Assembly (NCBI GenBank): GCA_027297845.1
Contig: JAPUHG010000175.1
Span: 1 to 26,540 of the forward strand
Reading direction: 5' to 3'
Length of the DNA stretch: 26,540 nt
DNA from: Gammaproteobacteria bacterium
GTDB taxonomy: Bacteria; Pseudomonadota; Gammaproteobacteria; Steroidobacterales; MnTg04
Part shown: positions 1 to 6,976 of the stretch, piece by piece
Layout: every line of letters begins with the position of its first letter
How positions within the stretch are numbered: position 1 is the stretch's first letter
Program-made: the position numbers and the translations under genes
The notes under the pieces: model-generated
The model's input: only the letters and a program-made list of their open reading frames with translations
Database searches by the model: none
What the model was told of the DNA's origin: nothing

Positions 1-419
1 CATTGGACAGAATCATCAATTTCTTTACCGAAGAAAGGCGCGGCCAATTACTCATGGATCTGTCGCTGAATATCAAAGCGTTGATCTCCCAACGGCTGAT
101 ACCGCGAGAGGGTAGCAAGGGGCGAGTCGCAGCAATGGAAATCCTGCTGGCATCGCCACTGATCAACGACCTGATCCTCCGCGGTGAGATCCACCAGCTC
201 AAGGAAATCATGGCCAAATCGAATCGCCTGGGGATGCAGACCTTCGATCAGGCTTTGTTTGAATTATACGAGGCTGGGACTATTGCCTATGACAATGCGA
301 TGCGTAACGCAGATTCAAAGAATGAGCTCCGTTTGCGGATCAAGCTGGAAAGCGAGCGGGATTCTTCGAGCGATGATGCGGCAGCCGAAAATCTCGCGGT
401 TGTTGGTGAGGAAAAATAG
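1..419 (+). CDS. pilU: PilU-type pilus retraction ATPase, C-terminal part (5' end outside window)
   Basis: This is the last 138 or so residues of a PilT/PilU-family hexameric ATPase, which acts at the inner-membrane base of the type IV pilus and assists retraction. The reading frame is open to the window edge, so the TTG at base 3 is an internal Leu codon and not a start. The visible part begins just after the His-box region (DRIINFF). It continues with MDLSLNIKALISQRL and a C-terminal block containing GMQTFDQALFELY and ADSKNELRLRIKLESE. These phrases fit PilU better than PilT. The last 20 or so residues are acidic, as PilU tails often are. The next gene starts 67 bases downstream and encodes a second, more divergent PilU-like protein. 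The Walker motifs lie outside the window, so the assignment rests on the C-terminal domain only. Confidence 0.85.
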   Translation, partial: LDRIINFFTEERRGQLLMDLSLNIKALISQRLIPREGSKGRVAAMEILLASPLINDLILRGEIHQLKEIMAKSNRLGMQTFDQALFELYEAGTIAYDNAMRNADSKNELRLRIKLESERDSSSDDAAAENLAVVGEEK

Positions 420-486
420 CCTGCATATTGCGGGCTGACTGCTGGAGCAGGGACTGATTCCGGCTGCCTGAAAACAAGGATATACA

Positions 487-1542
487 ATGAACACAAAGCC
501 TTTATTCAAACTGATGGTGGAAAAGAACGCTTCCGATCTTTTCTTTACGACTTATGCGCCGGTAAAAATCAAGATCGAGGGCCGCATCATGCCGGTCAAC
601 AAGATTGAACTGACGCCAAAAATGGTCAAACAGGCCGCGCTTGGCCTGATGAATGAAGAACAGATCGAGTTCTTCAACAAGCATCTCGAAGTCGATTTCG
701 CTATTTCCGAGCCGGGGCTGGGCCGGTTCCGCGCCAATGTTTTCCATCAGCGCGGCAATGTGGCCATGGTCCTGCGCTATGTTACTTCCGAGATGCCGCG
801 TCTGGATGACCTGGGATTGCCGCTGGTGCTCAAGGATCTGGCGATGATCAAACGCGGCCTGATCCTGATGGTTGGCGCGACCGGATCGGGCAAGTCAACG
901 ACGCTCGCGGCGATGATCAATCACCGCAACGAAAAGGTTTCCGAACACATTATTACCATCGAAGATCCGATCGAGTTTCTGCACCCCAACCTGAAATGCA
1001 TCATCAACCAGCGCGAGCTGGGGCTGGATACCCGGTCTTATGAAATCGCCCTGCGCAGCGCGATGCGCGCGGCACCCGATGTCATCCAGATCGGCGAGAT
1101 CCGCGACCGCACGACCATGGATGCCGCGCTGACCCTGGCGGGGACGGGACACCTGGCGATCGCGACCCTGCACGCGAATAACGCGCCGGAAACACTCGAC
1201 CGGATCATCAACATGTATCCGGTCCAGCAGCAGGCGCAGATTTTCATGGACTTGTCCCAATATATGAAAGCAATCATTTCGCAACGGTTGGTTATGGGCA
1301 AGGACAAACGCCGGGTGGCCGCGGTGGAAGTCTTGCTCAACACCCCCCATATTTCGGAGCTGACGCTGAAAGGCGATATTTCCGGGGTTAAAGAAGCGCT
1401 GGCAGACAGCGACGAAGCTGGAATACAGGATTTCGATACCGCATTGTTCAGCCTTTACCGTGAAGGGCGGATCGAGCTTGAAGAAGCGTTGGTCAACGCC
1501 GACTCGAGGACCAATCTGGAAACGAAAATCAACTTCGGCTAA
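487..1542 (+). CDS. Second PilU/PilT-family retraction ATPase (complete)
   Basis: A complete 351-residue secretion ATPase of the PilT/PilU family, predicted to form a hexamer at the pilus base and power or assist retraction. Visible motifs are Walker A GATGSGKST at 130-138, the Asp-box ITIEDPIEF near 156-164, Walker B DVIQIGEIRD at 198-207 and the His-box GHLAIATLHANNA at 221-233. The N-terminal PAS-like segment carries VEKNASDLFF near 11-20. ATLHANN and MDLSQYMKAIISQRL resemble PilU more than PilT. The ATG is preceded by an AAGGA at about 475-479. The catalytic residues look intact, so it should be active. It shares the C-terminal pattern of the upstream PilU but is clearly divergent from it. 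It is probably cotranscribed with that gene. It could be an additional PilU (PilU2) or a PilT2-like paralogue. Confidence 0.88.
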   Translation: MNTKPLFKLMVEKNASDLFFTTYAPVKIKIEGRIMPVNKIELTPKMVKQAALGLMNEEQIEFFNKHLEVDFAISEPGLGRFRANVFHQRGNVAMVLRYVTSEMPRLDDLGLPLVLKDLAMIKRGLILMVGATGSGKSTTLAAMINHRNEKVSEHIITIEDPIEFLHPNLKCIINQRELGLDTRSYEIALRSAMRAAPDVIQIGEIRDRTTMDAALTLAGTGHLAIATLHANNAPETLDRIINMYPVQQQAQIFMDLSQYMKAIISQRLVMGKDKRRVAAVEVLLNTPHISELTLKGDISGVKEALADSDEAGIQDFDTALFSLYREGRIELEEALVNADSRTNLETKINFG

Positions 1543-1590
1543 CGCGCGCTCCCTGCACCCGGCGATTACCGCCTTGACGCAATATGCGGG

Positions 1591-2481
1591 CTAGGCAGCG
1601 TAAATGCTGCGGGCGTCGAACACCGGTCCGTCGACACAGACTCTTTTCATCGCGGGGCCGTTTTCGGTTTGTATTTCCACGGTGCAGCCGGCACAACCAC
1701 CCACGGCGCAAGCCATGAATTCTTCCAAACATATCTGGCAGGCCAGATCGAAGTCACGGGCCAGGCTGGCGCTTGCCGCAAGCATGGGCTCAGGCCCGCA
1801 GGCAAATATCTCCACCTCGGCCAGCTCTTCCGTACTCATGGCTTGCAGGCAGGCACGCGCCAGTTCGGTGACAAAACCCTTGTAGCATCCGGAAAACCCG
1901 GACAGGCTCGCCAGTCGGGAAGCGACACCGATTGATTCCATCAATGGCATGCCTTGGTTGACCTGTTTGCCGGGTCCGGTTACCGGCAACGCTGATTTTT
2001 CCGGCTGAAAAGGAAATGGGAGTTCGGAGCCCATTAGAACCAGTGGCTGTTTCGCAGCGCCATCATCGGCGGCCATGCGCTCCGCGAGGAAGATCATCGG
2101 TGGAATTCCTACGCCGCCACCGATCAACATGGGCCTGGATTTCTTGCGGCTGGCGACGAATGGATTGCCGATAGGTCCGATGATGCTAACCGAGTCACCG
2201 CTTCGACGACTCGACAGATGGCGCAGGCCATCGCCAATGACTTTATAGAGAAGTTCGATCCAGCCTTCCTCCGCGCTGGCCCGCATAATGGAAAGTGGAC
2301 GCCGCATCGGGACGGCCGGGTCACAACAGACATGGGCGAAGGAGCCGGGCAGGGCGCTGGCGGCGCACCGAGGCGCATGCAAGCGCGTAACGTATTGCTG
2401 ACCGGGATATTCTTCCTGGGACAGCACCACCGCGTCATCTACAAAAATTGTGCCGCGATGTTCTTGGTCGCCACCGCTCAA
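1591..2481 (-). CDS. pyrK: PyrK-like dihydroorotate dehydrogenase electron transfer subunit (FAD/[2Fe-2S] reductase)
   Basis: A 296-residue ferredoxin-reductase-type flavoprotein of the PyrK group. In class 1B dihydroorotate dehydrogenase, PyrK passes electrons from dihydroorotate through FAD and a [2Fe-2S] cluster to NAD. The FAD-binding motif RRPLS is at 60-64, the nucleotide-binding loop GGGVGIPP at 121-128 and CGPEPML at 228-234. The C-terminal cluster motif has Cys258, Cys263, Cys266 and Cys282 in the C-x4-C-x2-C...C pattern, followed by DGPVF. The start is a TTG whose last two bases belong to the TGA stop of pyrB, so translation is probably coupled. A GGGA lies just upstream. The pyrB neighbour supports pyrimidine synthesis, but no PyrD partner is in the window. 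In P. aeruginosa a dihydroorotase-like pyrC' gene occupies this place. It could instead serve another oxidoreductase. Confidence 0.8.
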   Translation of the reverse strand: MSGGDQEHRGTIFVDDAVVLSQEEYPGQQYVTRLHAPRCAASALPGSFAHVCCDPAVPMRRPLSIMRASAEEGWIELLYKVIGDGLRHLSSRRSGDSVSIIGPIGNPFVASRKKSRPMLIGGGVGIPPMIFLAERMAADDGAAKQPLVLMGSELPFPFQPEKSALPVTGPGKQVNQGMPLMESIGVASRLASLSGFSGCYKGFVTELARACLQAMSTEELAEVEIFACGPEPMLAASASLARDFDLACQICLEEFMACAVGGCAGCTVEIQTENGPAMKRVCVDGPVFDARSIYAA

Positions 2482-3431
2482 GATTTTTTCCCATCGGCGA
2501 TAGCTGCAAGCACCGCCATGCGTATCGCGACACCGTTGCCAACCTGTTGGCGAACCACCGACTGGCGGCCATCGGCAATTTCACTATCCATTTCGATTCC
2601 GCGGTTAATCGGACCCGGGTGCATGACGATCGCGTTTCCTCTGGCCAGCTTAAGACGTTGCGGGGTCAGGCAGTATTGTTTCCGGTAACTATCCAGATCC
2701 GGTATATCCCCGGATTGCATGCGCTCCTTTTGCAGGCGCAACATCATGACGACATCACAGTCGGCTATTCCCGCATCAAAATTCGTGTAGCGGCGTCCAT
2801 GGGTCAGTTCGTTGGATTCCGGGAGCAGGTTTTCGGGGGCAATCAATCGAAGATCATCTACGCCGAGCGCCAGCAGTGCCTGATAGGTCGATCGGGCCAC
2901 CCGCGAATGACGAATATCGCCGGTGATGGCGATGCTGAGATTTTTGAAATTCTTGTTGTGCTGGCGAATGGTGAAAACATCGAGCAGGCCCTGGGTTGGA
3001 TGTGATAGCTGACCCTCACCAGCATTGATCAAACTGGCGCGGTCGCCCAATTGAGCGACGATGTTGCTCATCAGACCCGCCGCCTTGTGGCGGACGACAA
3101 AAATATCGACGGCCATGGATTGAATGGTGAGCAAGGTGTCCAATACGGTTTCGCCCTTTGCTGCGGACGATGTCGGAATCACCAGGTTGACGACATCTGC
3201 GCCCTGGCGACGGGCTGCGAGTTCAAACGAAATCTTGGTTCGGGTGCTGGCTTCAAAAAACAGCTGGCAGACAGTCAGTCCATTAAGCGCGCCGTCACCG
3301 GGCCCGGGTTTCCCGGGAGCCAGCAAATAGGCTTTCGCCCGGTCCATCAGTCCGGTCAACAAATCCCCGCTCAAGCCATCCAGTGTGACCAGGTGACGGA
3401 GACGACCCTGGCTGTCGAGCTGTTCATTCAC
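2478..3431 (-). CDS. pyrB: Aspartate carbamoyltransferase catalytic subunit
   Basis: A 317-residue aspartate transcarbamoylase that joins carbamoyl phosphate and aspartate in the first committed step of pyrimidine synthesis in the cytoplasm. The carbamoyl-phosphate loop reads FFEASTRTK at 58-66, with Ala where most relatives have Pro or Asn. The 80s-loop lysine is in SSAAKGET (Lys92), HPTQ is at 144-147, GDIRHSRVARS at 171-181, LRLQKERMQ at 231-239 and HPGPINRG at 271-278. The wording resembles the Pseudomonas-type enzyme, which works in a complex with a dihydroorotase-like protein rather than with PyrI. Neither pyrI nor pyrC' is adjacent here. The start is GTG, with a purine-rich AAGAGAG about 12-18 bases upstream. 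It lies 66 bases behind ruvX in the gshB-to-pyrK operon. No pyrR is present between ruvX and pyrB. Confidence 0.95.
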   Translation of the reverse strand: MNEQLDSQGRLRHLVTLDGLSGDLLTGLMDRAKAYLLAPGKPGPGDGALNGLTVCQLFFEASTRTKISFELAARRQGADVVNLVIPTSSAAKGETVLDTLLTIQSMAVDIFVVRHKAAGLMSNIVAQLGDRASLINAGEGQLSHPTQGLLDVFTIRQHNKNFKNLSIAITGDIRHSRVARSTYQALLALGVDDLRLIAPENLLPESNELTHGRRYTNFDAGIADCDVVMMLRLQKERMQSGDIPDLDSYRKQYCLTPQRLKLARGNAIVMHPGPINRGIEMDSEIADGRQSVVRQQVGNGVAIRMAVLAAIADGKKS

Positions 3432-3497
3432 GCCTGATTACCGCTCTCTTGCAGACCACTGCGCTGCGCATCCTAATGAATCGCTCTCTCGTTGTCA

Positions 3498-4001
3498 TCA
3501 ACTGGCTTCGCTCAGCCACTGCTGGAGGATCAATCGAGCGGCTTCCCGGTCAATCAAACCGCGGCTGATTCGTCTTTTGCGCAAGCCGTCGCGGCGTTCC
3601 TCACGCAACTGATCCAGCGCCTCACTGGAACTCAGTCGTTCATCGATCGCCTGGACCCGTATGCCGCTTCTTTTTCTGAGTTCGCCGGCGAATTGTAAAG
3701 CTAACCGCGACATTTCACTCGGACTGCCATCCATGTTGCACGGATATCCCACCAGCAACAGGGCGGGCTGCCACTCATGCAATATTTTTTCGATAGCCGG
3801 CCAGTCGGGTTCGGACGCGGAGTGCGTTACGACGGCAAGCCCCCGGGCATTGGCAAGCAAGGTTTCACCGACAGCAACGCCGATGCGTTTCAGGCCAAAA
3901 TCAAAGGCGATCAGCGTGCCTTTCGCGTTCTTTGAATCCTGCTCGTTGAATTCAGCCAGCTCTGGTGGCTCGCCAGCGCCATGATCAGGCATGGCCGGCA
4001 T
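3498..4001 (-). CDS. ruvX: RuvX/YqgF family nuclease (pre-16S rRNA processing)
   Basis: An RNase-H-fold protein of the YqgF/RuvX family, linked to 5' maturation of 16S rRNA and once proposed as a Holliday junction resolvase. The core begins with LIAFDFGLKRIGVAVGE, whose Asp is the first metal ligand. It continues with LLLVGYPCNMDGS, then DERLSS and the terminal DREAARLILQQWL carrying the last acidic ligand. The open frame extends to 4088, which would give 196 residues, but the family is usually 135-160 residues. ATG codons at 4001 or 3992, overlapping the end of yqgE by a few bases, are more credible starts. I took 4001 (167 residues). Neither ATG has a strong ribosome binding site, as expected for coupled translation. 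The yqgE-ruvX pairing is widely conserved in gammaproteobacteria. Confidence 0.9.
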   Translation of the reverse strand: MPAMPDHGAGEPPELAEFNEQDSKNAKGTLIAFDFGLKRIGVAVGETLLANARGLAVVTHSASEPDWPAIEKILHEWQPALLLVGYPCNMDGSPSEMSRLALQFAGELRKRSGIRVQAIDERLSSSEALDQLREERRDGLRKRRISRGLIDREAARLILQQWLSEAS

Positions 4002-4548
4002 AATTGCTGATATTTTGAAGATCCACGCCGAGCAGGGCGGCGGCTGACTCCCAACGTTTCTCAAACGGCGTAGCAAACAATATTTCATGGCTTGATGGCA
4101 CCGTCAGCCATGCGTTTTCCGCGACTTCATGTTCCAGTTGCCCGGCCGTCCAGCCGGCATAACCCAGCGCGACAATGGCTTGGTCCGGGCCCTCTCCCCT
4201 GGCCATCGCCTGCAGGACATCCTGCGAAGTGGTTACCTGGATTTGCTTGCCGGTCTCCATGCTGGAGTCCCACTCGCCTTTTGGGTTATGCAGCACGAAG
4301 CCTCGTTCCGGTTGCACCGGTCCGCCCAGGAGTATCGGCACGGTCTCACTGACATCCGGGTTGCGGTCGAGTTTGAGTTGATCGAAGATATCGCCGAGGT
4401 TGAGATTCATCGGTCGATTGATCGTAATCCCCAGCGCGCCCTGATCATTGTGCTCGCAAATATAGGTTACGCTGCGATGAAAATTGGGGTCGCCCATCGC
4501 TGGCATCGCGATGAGAAAGTGATCGTTCAGGAAGGTATCTTCGACCAT
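3985..4548 (-). CDS. yqgE: YqgE/AlgH family protein (DUF179)
   Basis: A 187-residue cytoplasmic protein of the YqgE/AlgH family, the usual family length. The molecular function is not firmly established. In Pseudomonas the homologue was named AlgH for an influence on alginate. The N-terminus has the family signature FLIAMPAMGDPNFHRSVTYI, followed by GALGITINRP, LLGGPVQPERGFVLH and the late LGYAGWTAGQLEHEV. The ATG at 4548 is preceded by GAGAG. It sits between tonB (63-base gap) and ruvX (slight overlap), in the conserved order. Confidence 0.95.
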   Translation of the reverse strand: MVEDTFLNDHFLIAMPAMGDPNFHRSVTYICEHNDQGALGITINRPMNLNLGDIFDQLKLDRNPDVSETVPILLGGPVQPERGFVLHNPKGEWDSSMETGKQIQVTTSQDVLQAMARGEGPDQAIVALGYAGWTAGQLEHEVAENAWLTVPSSHEILFATPFEKRWESAAALLGVDLQNISNYAGHA

Positions 4549-4611
4549 GCTCTCAAGTATAGGCGAACAGCAAAGGAATTCGGGACATTTTGCACCCGCT
4601 TTGCCATAACG

Positions 4612-5463
4612 CTATTCACCGGAGATGAATTGCCACTCATAAGCGAATCGTACGACATCGTATTTTTTTCGTAACTCGTCCGGGAACGGATCGAAAGGCG
4701 CTGCCAGGCGCAATGTCCGTAGCGCCGCCTCATCCAGGTATCGCTGGCCGGAGGATCTCAAGACGATGATTTCGCGCAACAGACCGTCTGACTGAACGAC
4801 AACTTCCAGAGTGGGATTGCGGGCGCCGCTGGTGTTTCCCGGGTAGTTCTGCGTGCCGACCATTTCGATTTTGCGTTTCCAGGAGTCCAGGTAAACGGCA
4901 ATATCGGAAGAGGTTGTATCGGCGGTAATGCGCAGTTCGCGGGTACCTTTGAGCTTCGCGTTTTCATCAATATCAGCGATTACGTCGAGGCTTAGATCGT
5001 TCTGCTGACGATCGGTCGGCCGTTGACGCGTCAGATCCGGCTGCTCACTGGGGTCCGGCACCGTGTTGACCTTGCGCTCGTTTTCGGCACGGCTGGCGAG
5101 GACTTCGCGTTGTTTGGTGCGCGAACCGGGGTCTGAAAAATCGAGATCGTGTGCGCCGGGCAGACCATCCTGTGGCAGGCTGGCGGGAACCGGTAACGGG
5201 GTAGTCGGCAAATTGGTTTCGGCATTCGTGCCGCTGCCAGCCTGGCTGGATTGTGCCTGGTACTCGGCCTCGCGCTCGTCCTTGTCATCCGTCGGATTGA
5301 CCAGCAATGCTACCTGCAGCGATGGCCGATAGGGCTGATCGGATGGCAAAATGGGGGCAAAGCTGATGCCGAGGATGATGATACCGTGAAAAACCACAGC
5401 GACAAAAATGGTGGTGCCCATTCTGTCCTTGATCGTGGTCTCTGTCGCCAGCTGATCACTCAT
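4612..5463 (-). CDS. tonB: TonB family energy transducer (TonB3-like by position)
   Basis: A single-pass inner-membrane protein that would couple proton-motive force, through ExbB/ExbD elsewhere, to an outer-membrane or envelope partner. From the ATG at 5463 it has 283 residues. Residues 16-38 form the N-terminal membrane anchor (TTIFVAVVFHGIIILGISFA). A long, acidic and Gln-rich periplasmic spacer follows, with only a short Pro-containing stretch instead of the Glu-Pro/Lys-Pro repeats of TonB1. Residues 191-280 are a TonB C-terminal domain, with YLDSWKRKIE, NPTLEVVVQSDGLL and LDEAALRTLRLAAPF. An ATG at 5475 is also in frame; 5463 has a weak GGA upstream. Both overlap the end of the preceding orphan gene. 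In P. aeruginosa the TonB at this locus (TonB3) is needed for normal twitching motility, which suggests a pilus-linked rather than iron-uptake role here. Confidence 0.85.
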   Translation of the reverse strand: MSDQLATETTIKDRMGTTIFVAVVFHGIIILGISFAPILPSDQPYRPSLQVALLVNPTDDKDEREAEYQAQSSQAGSGTNAETNLPTTPLPVPASLPQDGLPGAHDLDFSDPGSRTKQREVLASRAENERKVNTVPDPSEQPDLTRQRPTDRQQNDLSLDVIADIDENAKLKGTRELRITADTTSSDIAVYLDSWKRKIEMVGTQNYPGNTSGARNPTLEVVVQSDGLLREIIVLRSSGQRYLDEAALRTLRLAAPFDPFPDELRKKYDVVRFAYEWQFISGE

Positions 5464-5896
5464 CTGATAATCCATCGCTGCGCGTTACTTGTGCTGGTAA
5501 TGTGCCGTCTGAAACATACCAATGATGATACCAGTCTTCGCTGTCAATCAAATCGATACACGCTGGCAGCGTTAAGCGAAGACGGTCTTGGAAATTGAGT
5601 GTGAGCACACCATTGTCGTAAGTCGAGCATTTCAAAACCGTCGAGTAAAGAGGCGCACATTTTGAGAAAAATGTCTCCTCATCGCCGTCTTTATTGTATT
5701 CATCTGATTCAGCAATCAGAGAATCTGATTGGTACAATTCCCATGGCGGATCGATCCATATGTAGGGTTTTCCGCGTTGATCGATATTTGTGTTGAAACG
5801 GAGCTTCAACGAGTTCGTTACAATTGTCGAACTCAGCGGCGCGCCAGCTAATGAAGCCAGTCGCGCTACGTTTTCCTCTGTCGTTAAGAAATTCAT
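5456..5896 (-). CDS. Hypothetical 146-residue protein, AT-rich, inserted between apbE and tonB
   Basis: I do not recognise this gene. It encodes a 146-residue acidic protein with no signal peptide or membrane segment. The middle contains GKPYIWIDPPWELY. The C-terminal half reads VLTLNFQDRLRLTLPAC followed shortly by EDWYHHWYVSDG. A hydrophobic strand pair with Phe-Gln-Asp and a later Glu-x-Trp resembles small orphan or immunity-type families such as DUF6188, but this is only a visual likeness. The base composition differs from its neighbours: bases 5641-5700 and 5701-5760 have 24 and 26 G+C of 60, while 4801-4860 in tonB has 38. The ATG has no clear ribosome binding site and the stop lies inside the start region of tonB. 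Transfer into the operon is plausible. The length, overlap and same-strand packing argue for a real gene. Confidence 0.65.
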   Translation of the reverse strand: MNFLTTEENVARLASLAGAPLSSTIVTNSLKLRFNTNIDQRGKPYIWIDPPWELYQSDSLIAESDEYNKDGDEETFFSKCAPLYSTVLKCSTYDNGVLTLNFQDRLRLTLPACIDLIDSEDWYHHWYVSDGTLPAQVTRSDGLSDE

Positions 5897-5924
5897 TGAG
5901 CATCAAATAACAAAGTAAAAATCG

Positions 5925-6959
5925 CTAGGGCATATCGACAATGACGACCTTCATTTCGTCAGGATTTTCCAGCGTTACCCTGTTTGCCATTGCCGAGGTC
6001 ATTTCTATGTGACCATCGCTGGCGACCAGCATGACCAGTTCTACGCCCAGGGCTTCCGCCAGCGTTGGCCACGCGCCCGGCCCCGCCACGAACAATGCGG
6101 TTGCCGATGCATCGGCGATTCCCCCATTGCCGCCGATGACGGTCAACGACATGGTCCCGTTCACCGGATAGCCGGTCTCCGGATCGAGAATATGGTGATA
6201 GCGAACCCCTTCGTGTACAAAAAATCGCTCGTAATCGCCCGATGTAAAAACGCTTTCATCACCGCTGATATCGATGCCGGCGATGACGCCCGCGCGTCGT
6301 GGATGGCGTATCCCTATACGCCAGGCGCGGTCATTGTGCCGGCCGATGGCGCGCAGATCGCCGACCGCATTGATGACCGCATTCTCGATTCCGTCCTCTC
6401 GCAACAGAGCTATCGCGCGATCGATGGCCAGCCCCTTGGCAAACCCGCCTAAATCGATTGCCCACCCACCCGCCGGCGATACCAGGCGGTTGCCCTGCCA
6501 CGCAATTTGCTGCTGATCGGGCATCGCCGCCAGGAGTTCCAATAACCTTTCCCGGTCAGGCGGGGCCGAGATCGGCTTTGCTTCATTGAATCCCCATTCC
6601 CTGACCAGTGCCGCCACGGCCGGATCGAAACGGCCCCCACTCAGTTTTTTGTAGGACAGCGCCTGTCTGACGGTTGCCACCAACTCGTCGTCAGCAGCCG
6701 CCGAACCCGTGTTCATCAGCTGCATATTGAAGCTGGCGAGTGCGCCATCGTCCCAGGGGTGCCATCGTCGATGCAGTGTCTCGAACAAGATCTTTATCTT
6801 GTCGCCCGCGCGCCGCGCTCGTGACTCCGATACGGCGGCGATGGAAATTTCGACCCGGGTGCCAAAAGCGGGAAATGTCGTATGCCAGACCGGCGGTTTC
6901 GGTTCGCAGGAGATTGTCAGCAACGCGGCGCCGAAAATCAGGAGGTGTCCAGGCCGCAT
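5925..6959 (-). CDS. apbE: ApbE-family FAD:protein FMN transferase, probable lipoprotein
   Basis: A 344-residue ApbE-type enzyme that takes FMN from FAD and links it covalently to a Thr or Ser of exported flavoproteins such as NqrB/NqrC, RnfG or other FMN-binding-domain proteins. The N-terminus looks like a lipoprotein signal, with a hydrophobic stretch ending LLTISC at Cys18, so it should sit in the periplasm on a membrane. Motifs are GGRFDPAV at 108-115, DLGGFAKG at 169-176, NAVGDLRA at 197-204, SGDYERFF at 240-247, HILDPETGYP at 256-265 and the metal-site IADASATAL near 281-289. It begins 17 bases after gshB ends. No target flavoprotein is visible in the window. It is not part of the usual gshB-tonB-yqgE order, so it looks like an insertion into a conserved operon. 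Confidence 0.92.
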   Translation of the reverse strand: MRPGHLLIFGAALLTISCEPKPPVWHTTFPAFGTRVEISIAAVSESRARRAGDKIKILFETLHRRWHPWDDGALASFNMQLMNTGSAAADDELVATVRQALSYKKLSGGRFDPAVAALVREWGFNEAKPISAPPDRERLLELLAAMPDQQQIAWQGNRLVSPAGGWAIDLGGFAKGLAIDRAIALLREDGIENAVINAVGDLRAIGRHNDRAWRIGIRHPRRAGVIAGIDISGDESVFTSGDYERFFVHEGVRYHHILDPETGYPVNGTMSLTVIGGNGGIADASATALFVAGPGAWPTLAEALGVELVMLVASDGHIEMTSAMANRVTLENPDEMKVVIVDMP

Positions 6960-6976
6960 TTTTGAGCAAGGCGTTA

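Noticed and set aside
4549..4611. Possible internal promoter before yqgE (TATACT on the minus strand)
   Set aside because: The element is only about 9 bases from the yqgE start codon, no -35 box stands at a suitable distance, and the start would fall in the ribosome binding site.
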